DNA of 64,000 nucleotides, from positions 2,914,001 through 2,978,000 of the forward strand of contig NZ_JAIFAG010000001.1 of assembly GCF_020012125.1 (NCBI RefSeq), in the 5' to 3' direction. The translations under genes and the position numbers were made by a program. The notes under the pieces are model-generated. The model was not told where the DNA came from, ran no database searches, and saw only the letters and a list, made by a program, of their open reading frames with translations. Positions within the stretch are counted from its first letter, which is position 1; every line of letters starts with the position of its first letter. Shown here in pieces: positions 43,446 to 51,316 of the stretch. This DNA comes from Hymenobacter psoromatis. GTDB lineage: Bacteria; Bacteroidota; Bacteroidia; Cytophagales; Hymenobacteraceae.

Positions 43446-44609
43446 ATGCCCCGCATTCTCATCATCGACGACGAAAAGGCTATCCGCCACACCCTCAAGG
43501 AAATACTGGAGTTTGAGGACTACCAGGTGGACCAGGCTGAGGATGGGCCAGCGGGGCTCGACCTGCTCATTCAGCAGAAGTACGACGTGGTACTCTGCGA
43601 TATTAAAATGCCCAAGATGGACGGCCTCGAAGTACTGGAGCGCGCCCGTACCCTGGCCCCCGACGCGACGTTCATCATGGTATCGGCCCACGGCAACATC
43701 GAAACCGCCGTGGAAGCCACTAAGAAAGGTGCCTTCGACTTCCTACCCAAGCCGCCCGACCTCAACCGCCTACTCGTAACGGTGCGCAACGCCCTGGAAC
43801 GCAGTAAATTAACTTCTGAAACCAAAACCCTCAAGAAGAAGCTTGCCACCACCAAAGGCTCCGAGATGATTGGCGGCTCCGACGCGCTCGGGGCGGTGCG
43901 CAAGGCCATTGAGAAGGTCGCGCCCACTGATGCGCGGGTGCTCATCACCGGCCCCAACGGCGCGGGCAAGGAAATGGTGGCTCGGCAGCTGCACCAGCTT
44001 AGTCCCCGCGCCAACGGCCCGCTGGTGGAAGTTAACTGCGCCGCTATTCCTTCTGAACTAATTGAGAGCGAGTTATTTGGGCACGAAAAAGGCTCGTTTA
44101 CTTCGGCTATAAAGCAGCGCATTGGCAAGTTTGAGCAGGCCGACGGCGGCACGCTCTTCTTGGACGAAATCGGCGACATGAGCCTCTCGGCCCAGGCCAA
44201 AGTGCTGCGCGCTTTGCAGGAAAATAAAATTACGCGGGTAGGCGGCGAAAAGGAGATTACGGTGAACGTGCGGGTGCTGGCCGCCACCAATAAAAATCTG
44301 CTTCAGGAAATCGCCGATAAGAATTTCCGCGAAGATTTGTACCACCGCTTGTCGGTGATTCTCATTAAAGTACCGGCCCTCAACGACCGGCGCGAGGACA
44401 TCCCGGAACTGGTACAAAAATTCTTGCAGGACATCGCTGCCGACTACGGCAACAAGCCCAAGAAAATTTCGGAGAGCGCCCTGCACTACCTCCAGGGCCT
44501 CGACTGGCGCGGCAACATCCGCGAGCTGCGCAACGTGGTCGAGCGCCTGGTCATTATGAGCGACGACACCATTACTGACGCGGACGCGAAGGCATTTGCG
44601 GGGAAGTAA
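43446..44609 (+). CDS. NtrC-family sigma-54 response regulator lacking a DNA-binding domain
   Basis: 387 residues. Receiver domain 1-118: IIDDE acidic pair, phospho-acceptor Asp52 in VVLCDIKMP, Ser80 and Lys102 (FLPKP). AAA+ domain about 138-365: Walker A GPNGAGKE (169-176), Walker B GGTLFLDEIGD (234-244), and sensor/arginine regions. The sigma-54 contact loop reads GSFTSA (216-221) instead of GAFTGA. The protein stops about 20 residues after NIRELRNVVERLV, so the Fis-type helix-turn-helix seen in most family members is absent. Such forms exist (FlgR-type, and AtoC-like ones in Bacteroidota). It may act from solution or not through sigma-54. No sensor kinase is adjacent. Confidence 0.9.
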   Translation: MPRILIIDDEKAIRHTLKEILEFEDYQVDQAEDGPAGLDLLIQQKYDVVLCDIKMPKMDGLEVLERARTLAPDATFIMVSAHGNIETAVEATKKGAFDFLPKPPDLNRLLVTVRNALERSKLTSETKTLKKKLATTKGSEMIGGSDALGAVRKAIEKVAPTDARVLITGPNGAGKEMVARQLHQLSPRANGPLVEVNCAAIPSELIESELFGHEKGSFTSAIKQRIGKFEQADGGTLFLDEIGDMSLSAQAKVLRALQENKITRVGGEKEITVNVRVLAATNKNLLQEIADKNFREDLYHRLSVILIKVPALNDRREDIPELVQKFLQDIAADYGNKPKKISESALHYLQGLDWRGNIRELRNVVERLVIMSDDTITDADAKAFAGK

Positions 44610-44611
44610 AC

Positions 44612-44735
44612 CCATTTGTCCTTGCGAGCGCAACGAGGTGGAGCGCGGCAATCTTTCCTTGCCGTTGGAGTTAATAATTCAACGATTAGGAAAGATTGCC
44701 GCGCTCCACCTCGTTGCGCTCGCAAGGACAAATGG
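44612..44735. repeat. Palindromic repeat family A, copy 3
   Basis: Left arm begins CCATTTGTCCTTGCGAGCGC, right arm ends GACAAATGG; nearly perfect over ~45 bp. It separates two convergent genes; the minus-strand stop is only 2 bases away. Confidence 0.92.
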
Positions 44736-44737
44736 AA

Positions 44738-45751
44738 TCAAACCAGCTGGCTGCACCCCCGAATATCCGAATTATCCATCCTTCCCAGCACCTCAAACGC
44801 GCCGCCGGGATGCCGCCGCGCCAGGTCTTTAGTTTCGACAAAGGCGCAGCTGTCCACGTTGGCCAAGTCGATGACGTTGATGGCACCTTCGGGGCGGGTT
44901 TCGGAAGCGGAGAACGGGTCGGCGGGGTCGCGCAGCAGCACGCGCATCTGGGGCGGGCAGTAGAAGAGGCCCGCGCCGGGCGAGTATGCTTGGCTCAGCA
45001 GCTCGGTCATGCCGTATTCGGAGTGGATGGGCGCGGGGCCGAAGGCGACATGCAGCTCCTGGTGCAGCTCCTCGCGTATCATTTCGCGGCGGCGGCCCTT
45101 CATGCCGCCGGTTTCGAGCAGAGTTACGTCCTGCAATTCGGGGATAGAGCCGAGTTCGTCGGCCAGGTCGAGCAGGGCGTAGGTGACGCCGAAGAGCAGC
45201 ACGCGGCGGCCGGGCTGCGCTTTCGCTTCGGCCAGCGCGCGCAGCAGGCCGGCGTGGTCGCGCAGGAAAAACGCCGGCTGCGCCTGCCCCGAGCGCTGGG
45301 CAAAATCGGCCACCATGGCCACCAGGGACGACTCACCTTGTTCCAGATACGAGGGTAGCAGGGCCAGAAACGCCCAGTCCGTAAGCGGCCCGTAGGCGGC
45401 CTCGAAAATGGCGGCCGCGTTGGCGCGGTACAGGGCGGGGTCGCGCACGAGGTGGCGGCTGCGCTGCTGCAAGGTGGTGCCACTGCTGCGAAACACTTCT
45501 TGTGGCTGCCAGGCGGCAGGGTCGGTGCGCACGTCCTGGGTTTTGAAAAACTCGATGGGCAGAAACGGGATGTCCCCTACCCCCCCCACGGCGGCCGGGT
45601 CGCGGCCCAGGCCGGCCAGGTAGGCCGCGTAGGGCGGGCAGTGCGCGGCCTGGTAGCGAAACAGTTGCAGCGCGGCGGCGGCAAAGTCAGCGGGTTTTAG
45701 GCGGATAAGAGTCCGATAATCGGGCCCTAGAAAAGCAGTGCGGAAACTCAT
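44738..45751 (-). CDS. LuxE/acyl-protein-synthetase-like protein
   Basis: About 337 residues from ATG 45751 (an in-frame ATG at 45763 adds four). Patterns of the LuxE/PaaK adenylating branch: IPFLPIEFFKTQDV, then VFRSSGTTLQQRSRH (phosphate-binding SSGTT loop), and IHSEYGMTELLSQAY, equivalent to the A5-type ExGxTE region. These proteins activate a carboxylic acid with ATP and transfer it to a thiol. In Bacteroidota members stand alone, apart from luciferase genes; the acyl substrate is unknown. Confidence 0.85.
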   Translation of the reverse strand: MSFRTAFLGPDYRTLIRLKPADFAAAALQLFRYQAAHCPPYAAYLAGLGRDPAAVGGVGDIPFLPIEFFKTQDVRTDPAAWQPQEVFRSSGTTLQQRSRHLVRDPALYRANAAAIFEAAYGPLTDWAFLALLPSYLEQGESSLVAMVADFAQRSGQAQPAFFLRDHAGLLRALAEAKAQPGRRVLLFGVTYALLDLADELGSIPELQDVTLLETGGMKGRRREMIREELHQELHVAFGPAPIHSEYGMTELLSQAYSPGAGLFYCPPQMRVLLRDPADPFSASETRPEGAINVIDLANVDSCAFVETKDLARRHPGGAFEVLGRMDNSDIRGCSQLV

Positions 45752-45913
45752 AGCAAGCGGCAAAGGTTAGGCAAAATAAGCGCTGGCCGTAGCTAGCGGC
45801 GGGCGGCTTACCTTTACCGGGGCACAACAAACGTTGGCCCTTCTCGTTGGCTAAGCTGGCCCGAAGGGCAGGGTAGGCAGGGCCGAAGACACTCTTTTTG
45901 ACTGCGTTCACAC

Positions 45914-46489
45914 ATGAAATCTTTTCGACTATTTTGCTCGCTAAGTGGGCTGGCGCTGCTGGCGACCGGGCTGGGCGGCTGCCTGCAAGCACCCGACTAT
46001 TCGACCACTCCCTCTATCAGCAACAATAACGTGCGGGTGAGCAGCTTTAAATCTACCGTTCCGGGGGGGCAATCCATTGATTCCGTCTACATTACCATTA
46101 ATTACCAGGATGGCGACGGCGACCTGGGGTTGAGTGGGGATGAGAGTAAAGTAGCCCCATACACTTATCCTAGTTTATTTAACAATAATTACTTCATTGA
46201 ACCTACTGTAAAGTATGTTGGTACTACCACGTATGTAGTTCCTATATTGCAGTATAATAATACACCAGCCGCACCCGGCACCTTTAATGCTCGCTTTGAT
46301 CATATTACGGGCCTGACAGACAGTAAAACGGCTCCCATTAAAGGTACACTGACCCGCACATTCGCCTTTGGCCGCGGCGATTACTTCAATGCTGGCGACG
46401 TGGTGCGCTTCGACGTCAGCATTGCCGACCGCGCCCTGCACGTGAGCAATGTTATCCGCACCGACAGCATCGTTATTCCGAAGCTTTAA
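45914..46489 (+). CDS. Lipoprotein of unknown function
   Basis: 191 residues with a lipoprotein signal: hydrophobic SLSGLALLATGLGGC, lipobox Cys23. The mature protein has VYITINYQDGDGDLGLSGDE near residue 57, a pattern seen in many short Bacteroidota surface lipoproteins. The middle of the gene (about 46140-46300) is AT-richer than its ends, with unbiased codons (for example FNNNYFIEPTVKYVG). Function unknown. A perfect hairpin starts just after the stop. Confidence 0.8.
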   Translation: MKSFRLFCSLSGLALLATGLGGCLQAPDYSTTPSISNNNVRVSSFKSTVPGGQSIDSVYITINYQDGDGDLGLSGDESKVAPYTYPSLFNNNYFIEPTVKYVGTTTYVVPILQYNNTPAAPGTFNARFDHITGLTDSKTAPIKGTLTRTFAFGRGDYFNAGDVVRFDVSIADRALHVSNVIRTDSIVIPKL

Positions 46490-46492
46490 AGG

Positions 46493-46559
46493 GAAGTAAG
46501 ACACAGAATAACGTCCTGCTTCGACAAGCTCAGCAGGACGTTATTCTGTGTCTTACTTC
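46493..46559. terminator. Perfect 28-bp bidirectional hairpin between convergent genes (family B core)
   Basis: GAAGTAAGACACAGAATAAC.. to its exact complement, 28 bp, with loop TCGACAAGCTC. It contains the CTTCGACAAGCTCAGCA core of palindrome family B, so it may be a short or rearranged copy (B3). Confidence 0.85.
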
Positions 46560-46569
46560 TAGTCTACTC

Positions 46570-49014
46570 TCAATAAATAGCCGGAAACTTAGCCGGCTCG
46601 GCTTCGCGCATTATATCGTAGGCCATATCGAATACGTCTTCCGCGTTGGGCTTGGAGAAGTAGTCACCATCGGAGCCGTAGGGCGGGCGGTGGGCGTGGG
46701 CGGCAAGGCAGCGCGGCGCGGAATCGAGCAGCTGGTAGGCGTTCTGGCCATCGAGTACCTGTTGCATCAGGTAAGCCGTGCCCCCGCCGGGCAGGTCCTC
46801 ATCGGCGAAGATAACGCGGCCGGTTTTGCGCAGGCTGTCGGCGATGAACTGGTCGGTATCGAAGGGTAGGAGCGTCTGCACGTCCATGACTTCCGCCGAA
46901 ATGCCGACTTCGGCCAGCTGCTGGGCGGCGTCCAGCACGATGCGGCACATCGAGCCGTAGGTGACAATGGTCAGGTCCGCACCTTCGCGCAGCACCTCGG
47001 GCCGGCCGAGGGGTAGGGTGAAGTCGCCGATGTTGGCGGGCAGCTTTTCCTTGAGGCGGTAGCCGTTGAGGCACTCAATGACGATGGCCGGCTCGTCGCT
47101 GCGCAGCAGCGTGTTGTAGAAGCCCGCCGCCTGGGTCATGTCGCGCGGCACGCACAGGTGGATTCCGCGGATGGCCCCGAGAATGAGCTGAATCGGCGAG
47201 CCCGAGTGCCAGATGCCCTCCAGGCGGTGCCCACGGGTGCGCACGATGAGCGGGGCCTTCTGCCCGCCCTTGGTACGGTACTGCAAGCAGGCTACGTCGT
47301 CGCTCAGCACCTGAATGGCATAGAGCAGATAATCAAGGTATTGAATCTCGGTAATGGGCCGCAGGCCGCGCAGCGCCGCCCCAATGCCCTGCCCTACAAT
47401 GGTGGCCTCCCGGATGCCAGTATCAGTCACGCGCAGCTCGCCGAATTTCTCCTGCAAGCCCGCGAAGGCCTGGTTCACGTCGCCAATCTGGCCCACGTCC
47501 TCCCCGATGGCAAAGATGCGTGGGTCGCGGCTGAAGTTGGCCGTGAAGCAGGCTTGCAGCACCTCGCGGCCATCCACGAGGGGCGCGTCGGCGGCGTACT
47601 GCACCGGAATTTCTTCAATATTACCCACTGCCTCCGCGCTTTGGCTGAAGAGGTAGGAGTTGTAGCGGTCGGCGTTTTCGGCTTCGCACTGCTCCAGCAG
47701 CTGCAACGCGGCGCGGCGGCCGGCACTGCGCTTGCTACCGCCGCGCACCTGGCGCAGGGCCCGGCGCAGCGTCCGCACAATGTCGGCCCGAATGGGCGTT
47801 ACGTTGGTTTTCAGGCTGTTGACCAGCTCGGCGAGCTGGTTTTCCGCGCCGGCTTCGGCCACCAGCTTGTTCAGCACTACTAGCGCCTCGTCGCGCTCTT
47901 GCTGAATGGGGTCGAAAAAAGCGGACCAGGCGGCGGTGCGCGCCTGCTTGATGGTGGCGGCGGCCGTTTTCTCGATTTGAGCCAGCTCGTCGGCCGTGGC
48001 TACCCCCTCGGTGAGCAGGTACTCGCGGAAGTGGGTCAGGCAATCGTGCTGCTCCTCCCAGGTGAGGCGGCTTTTGGGCTTGTAGCGCTCGTGCGAGCCG
48101 CTGGTGCTGTGGCCCTGCGGCTGCGTCACCTCCGTGACGTGGACGAGCACTGGCACGTGCTGCGCCCGGCACACGGCGGCGGCGCGCTGGTAAGTATCCA
48201 CTAGGGCGGGGTAGTCCCAGCCGCGCACTACAAAAATCTCGAAGCCTTCCTGGTTCTCTCCCTCGCGCTGGAAGCCGGCCAGAATGGCCGAGATACTCTG
48301 CTTGGTCGTCTGGTATTCAGCCGGTACCGAGATGCCGTAGTGGTCGTCCCAGACCGACATCAGCAGCGGAATCTGCAACACACCAGCGGCATTTATAGCC
48401 TCAAAAAACACGCCCTCTGAGGTACTGGCGTTGCCGATGGTGCCGAAAGCCACCTCGTTGCCATTCACCGAAAAATCGGTAAACTGGTGCAGCTCGGGGT
48501 TTTGGCGGTAGAGCTTGCTAGCGTAGGCCAAGCCCACGAGACGCGGCATCTGGCCGCCGGTGGGTGAGATGTCGGCTGAGGAATTCTTGGTCGAAGTCTG
48601 GGGCCGGAACTGGCCATCGTCGTCCAGCAGGCGAGTGCCGAAGTGGCCGTTCATGGCGCGGCCGGCGGTGCTGGGCTCGGCCTCCGCGTCGGCGTGGGCG
48701 TAGAGCTGCGCAAAATACTGCTGCCAGGTTAGCTCCCCGATGGCCACCATGAAGGTCTGGTCGCGGTAGTAGCCGGCCCGAAAATCGCCTTTCGCAAACA
48801 CTCGCGCCATCGCCAGCTGCGGCAACTCTTTGCCATCGCCGAAGATACCGAATTTGGCCTTGCCCATAAACACCTCGCGGCGGCCGGCCAGCGAGGCGTG
48901 GCGGCTTTCCCAGCCGAGCCGGTAGTCATCGAGCAGCTCGGCTTGCGAGAGCGACAAGGGCGGGGCGGCCGTAGCGGGCAAAACTTCGGCCGGGGCGAGC
49001 AGCGTCTCTGACAT
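46570..49014 (-). CDS. Fused alpha/beta 2-oxoacid dehydrogenase E1
   Basis: 814 residues joining the E1 alpha (about 1-400) and beta (about 470-814) chains in one polypeptide, a common arrangement in Bacteroidota for the branched-chain or pyruvate-type complex. Alpha: GGQMPRLVGLAYASKLYR and the TPP segment, which reads GTIGNASTSEGVFFE (residues 191-205), with VWDDHYGISV after it; the canonical forms are GDG and NN. Beta: FAIGEDVGQIGDVNQAFAGL, GIREATIVGQGIGAALRG with the catalytic Glu, and the C-terminal transketolase-like fold (VIFADEDLPGGGTAY). E2 and E3 genes are not in the window. Catalyses thiamine-dependent decarboxylation; substrate probably branched-chain 2-oxoacids. Confidence 0.9.
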   Translation of the reverse strand: MSETLLAPAEVLPATAAPPLSLSQAELLDDYRLGWESRHASLAGRREVFMGKAKFGIFGDGKELPQLAMARVFAKGDFRAGYYRDQTFMVAIGELTWQQYFAQLYAHADAEAEPSTAGRAMNGHFGTRLLDDDGQFRPQTSTKNSSADISPTGGQMPRLVGLAYASKLYRQNPELHQFTDFSVNGNEVAFGTIGNASTSEGVFFEAINAAGVLQIPLLMSVWDDHYGISVPAEYQTTKQSISAILAGFQREGENQEGFEIFVVRGWDYPALVDTYQRAAAVCRAQHVPVLVHVTEVTQPQGHSTSGSHERYKPKSRLTWEEQHDCLTHFREYLLTEGVATADELAQIEKTAAATIKQARTAAWSAFFDPIQQERDEALVVLNKLVAEAGAENQLAELVNSLKTNVTPIRADIVRTLRRALRQVRGGSKRSAGRRAALQLLEQCEAENADRYNSYLFSQSAEAVGNIEEIPVQYAADAPLVDGREVLQACFTANFSRDPRIFAIGEDVGQIGDVNQAFAGLQEKFGELRVTDTGIREATIVGQGIGAALRGLRPITEIQYLDYLLYAIQVLSDDVACLQYRTKGGQKAPLIVRTRGHRLEGIWHSGSPIQLILGAIRGIHLCVPRDMTQAAGFYNTLLRSDEPAIVIECLNGYRLKEKLPANIGDFTLPLGRPEVLREGADLTIVTYGSMCRIVLDAAQQLAEVGISAEVMDVQTLLPFDTDQFIADSLRKTGRVIFADEDLPGGGTAYLMQQVLDGQNAYQLLDSAPRCLAAHAHRPPYGSDGDYFSKPNAEDVFDMAYDIMREAEPAKFPAIY

Positions 49015-49066
49015 AATGCGTGGAAATAAGAAGTGGGTGGGTGGGAAAGGGGGTAGGGCGAGGGTG

Positions 49067-49074
49067 CAAATTTA
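49067..49074 (-). promoter_or_regulatory. -7 box TAAATTTG for the fused E1 gene
   Basis: Minus-strand TAAATTTG; start predicted about 7 bases further on, leader about 45 nt. Confidence 0.4.
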
Positions 49075-49097
49075 CGAAATCGATTGGGGGCGGGCCG

Positions 49098-49105
49098 TAT
49101 ATTTG
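49098..49105 (+). promoter_or_regulatory. -7 box TATATTTG for the DUF1573 gene
   Basis: Plus-strand TAnnTTTG, 83 bases before ATG 49189. It lies 31 bases from the divergent E1 box. Confidence 0.4.
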
Positions 49106-49188
49106 TCTCAGCCGCCCCACGGATTGGGGTTAAGTATTTGTTACTCCGGCCAATGACTCCGGTCAGGGCCTGATTTTTACCTGCTGTT

Positions 49189-49959
49189 ATGCGCTTTGCC
49201 TCTACCCTTGTGCTGTGCCTGTTGGCGCTGGCCGCCCGCGCCCAGGGCGTGCTCACGTTTGAAACCACTGACCACGACTTTGGTAAGGTGCCCGAGGGCA
49301 CGATGGCCACTCACGAATTTAAGTTTAAAAATACCGGTAATCAGCCCGTTGTAATTGCCAATGCCCAGGCTAGCTGCGGCTGCACCACCCCGGAGTGGAC
49401 CAAAGCGCCGGTGCTGCCGGGCCACTCGGGCGTCATCAAGGCGGTGTATAACAGCGCTGGCCGCCCCGGCGTGTTTGCCAAAACCGTGACCGTGATGAGC
49501 AACGCCACCGAGGGTAGCAAAGTCCTCAGCCTCAAGGGTACGGTGCTGAGTAAGGAGGAGATTCGGGCCAGCCTCACGCCCGCCCAGCTAGCCGCCACGC
49601 CCCGCCTGACGCTGGAAAAAGCCACCTACGATTTCGGCCGCATCGAGGCTGGGCAGCAGCCGGTGGCCCACCTCACCGTGCGCAACACCGGGCCGAAAGA
49701 CCTGGTTTTGGGCACGCTAACTTCGTCGTGCTACTGCGTGGGTTTCCGCACGGTACCGGCCGCCATCAAGCCCGGCCAGCGCGCCGTGCTGGAGCTGGTG
49801 TACGCCCCGCGCGGCACCGGCGCGCTGGCTGAGGTCGTCACCCTGGACTCGAACGACCCACGCGGCGACGCCAAGCTGACCCTCAAGGCCGATGTGGTGA
49901 AGAGCCTGGTGCCCACGAGTTTAGTGAAGGAAAGCGGAGCGTCGGTGCCGTTTAAGTAG
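49189..49959 (+). CDS. Secreted protein with two DUF1573 domains
   Basis: 256 residues with a signal peptide (STLVLCLLALAARAQG). Two tandem Ig-like DUF1573 repeats: the first with FETTDHDFGKVPEGTMATHEF and ASCGCTTPEW, the second with KATYDFGRIEAGQQPVAHL and SSCYCVGFR. The Cys pairs (CGC, CYC) are the conserved family feature. Periplasmic; exact function unknown, though this family is very common in Bacteroidota. It is transcribed divergently from the fused E1 gene. Confidence 0.88.
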   Translation: MRFASTLVLCLLALAARAQGVLTFETTDHDFGKVPEGTMATHEFKFKNTGNQPVVIANAQASCGCTTPEWTKAPVLPGHSGVIKAVYNSAGRPGVFAKTVTVMSNATEGSKVLSLKGTVLSKEEIRASLTPAQLAATPRLTLEKATYDFGRIEAGQQPVAHLTVRNTGPKDLVLGTLTSSCYCVGFRTVPAAIKPGQRAVLELVYAPRGTGALAEVVTLDSNDPRGDAKLTLKADVVKSLVPTSLVKESGASVPFK

Positions 49960-49982
49960 CCCCAACTATTCGCTATTGCGCG

Positions 49983-50065
49983 CGTAGCGCGGCAATCGCC
50001 CCAGCACGATGGACGTGGGTATCGTTTGGATGTAATTGCTGCGCTTCGCCCGCTAGGATAATGCG
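49983..50065. repeat. Decayed palindrome resembling family C
   Basis: ATTGCGCGCGTAGCGCGGCAAT on the left and AATTGCTGCGCTTCGCCCGC on the right are imperfect complements. Probably a degenerate copy. Confidence 0.3.
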
Positions 50066-50122
50066 TTTTGCATGAGTATTATTGTGATAGTAGTTCCCTC
50101 ATTCTACTCAAACAAAATCCCT

Positions 50123-50566
50123 ATGAACCAAAAGCTTATCCTATTCTTAGCAGCCACCTTACTCGGGAGCTGCCAGCACCGCACCACTGAGCCGGCCCCT
50201 ACCCCCACCCCAGGACTGGTAGGCACCCGCTGGGCGCTAGTGCAGATAGACGCTACGCCCATAGCGCTGTCAAGCTATTCCTACGACTATAATTCGTACA
50301 TCCAGTTCGCGGCGACCGGCAATCAATTGCTAGGCCTGGCGACGTGCGATGCCATTCAGGGGCAGTTTGCGCTGGGCAGCGGCTCGCAGCAACTCACTAT
50401 TAATCAACTTTCTACGACGAAGGGCGGCTGCACCAGCCCCACCGTGGCCAGCCGCTACCTGGCGGCGCTGCCCCAAACCAGCCGCTACGCCATCAGCCAC
50501 GATACGCTGCGGCTCTATGCGCCGCAGGGCCCGCAGCCTCGCCTGGTTTTTCGCGCCGCGCCCTGA
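50123..50566 (+). CDS. META (HslJ-like) domain lipoprotein
   Basis: 147 residues from ATG 50123. An in-frame start at 50072 would add 17 residues before the lipoprotein signal; the signal (LILFLAATLLGSCQH, lipobox Cys) settles it. META domain signs: VGTRWALVQIDATPI at the beginning, then LLGLATCDAIQGQFALG and TKGGCTSPT. Outer-membrane or periplasmic lipoprotein; E. coli HslJ is linked to heat response and novobiocin resistance, but the role here is unknown. Confidence 0.88.
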   Translation: MNQKLILFLAATLLGSCQHRTTEPAPTPTPGLVGTRWALVQIDATPIALSSYSYDYNSYIQFAATGNQLLGLATCDAIQGQFALGSGSQQLTINQLSTTKGGCTSPTVASRYLAALPQTSRYAISHDTLRLYAPQGPQPRLVFRAAP

Positions 50567-50630
50567 GCATTTTGCCAAGGGCCTTGAGGCGCACTGCGAA
50601 AACCTTGTGCAGCGTTTTCTTACGTACCTT

Positions 50631-50663
50631 AAAAGCTCTGCCAAACCGGCAGAGCTTTTTTTT
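50631..50663 (+). terminator. Rho-independent terminator after the META gene
   Basis: 12-bp stem AAAAGCTCTGCC/GGCAGAGCTTTT with a 5-base loop, then further T. Confidence 0.9.
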
Positions 50664-50722
50664 GGCTTGATTATTAACCAATGTAGGTACATTATTTTTA
50701 TCTAACGTTTTATCTTCCTCCT

Positions 50723-51235
50723 ATGAACCCTACCCCCTCCCCCATCGCCAACGCTTACACCGTACCGGCCGGCACCAGTATCGGCCACATCCACTTGCAG
50801 GTCACGGACCTAAAACGCGCCCTGACTTTTTACCGCGACCTGCTGGGTTTTGAAGTGATGCTGGACATGGGCACGGCCGCATTTTTATCGGCCGATGGCT
50901 ACCATCACCACATCGGGCTTAATACCTGGCACAGCCAGGGCGGCCAGCCCGCCCCGCGCGAGGGGGTAGCGGGCCTCTACCACGCCGCTATCCTGTACCA
51001 GGAGCGGGCCGGGCTGGCGGCCGTGACCAAGCGCCTGCTGGCGGCGGGCTACCCCCTGAGTGGAGCCTCGGACCACGGCGTGAGCGAGGCCATTTACCTC
51101 GATGACCCCGACGGCAACGGCTTGGAGCTGTACTGGGACCGCCCCCGCGCCGAGTGGCCCACCTCCTCCGACGGTAAGCTGACCATGTATACGCATCCGC
51201 TCGACCTGCCGGGCCTGCTCAGCTTAGCTGAATAG
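50723..51235 (+). CDS. VOC (glyoxalase/extradiol dioxygenase-like) protein
   Basis: 170 residues. VOC half-barrel starts GHIHLQVTDLKRALTFYRDLLGF with the metal His in IGHIH, then GYHHHIGLNTW, LYHAAILYQER, and DPDGNGLELYWDRP carrying the C-terminal Glu. Resembles the catechol 2,3-dioxygenase/CatE-type branch, though many such proteins act as small-molecule lyases or resistance proteins. Single gene between two terminators or promoters, not linked to an aromatic pathway here. Confidence 0.85.
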   Translation: MNPTPSPIANAYTVPAGTSIGHIHLQVTDLKRALTFYRDLLGFEVMLDMGTAAFLSADGYHHHIGLNTWHSQGGQPAPREGVAGLYHAAILYQERAGLAAVTKRLLAAGYPLSGASDHGVSEAIYLDDPDGNGLELYWDRPRAEWPTSSDGKLTMYTHPLDLPGLLSLAE

Positions 51236-51269
51236 GGGCGAAAGGAAACTTTACGCTCCAGCTGGCTTG

Positions 51270-51277
51270 TATCTTTG
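51270..51277 (+). promoter_or_regulatory. -7 box TATCTTTG for alanine dehydrogenase
   Basis: TAnnTTTG with an upstream TTTA about 17 bases before it; 39 bases before ATG 51317. Confidence 0.55.
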
Positions 51278-51316
51278 CAGAGCGTTTTTCCCCTATCTCT
51301 TCCCCCCTCCTACCCC

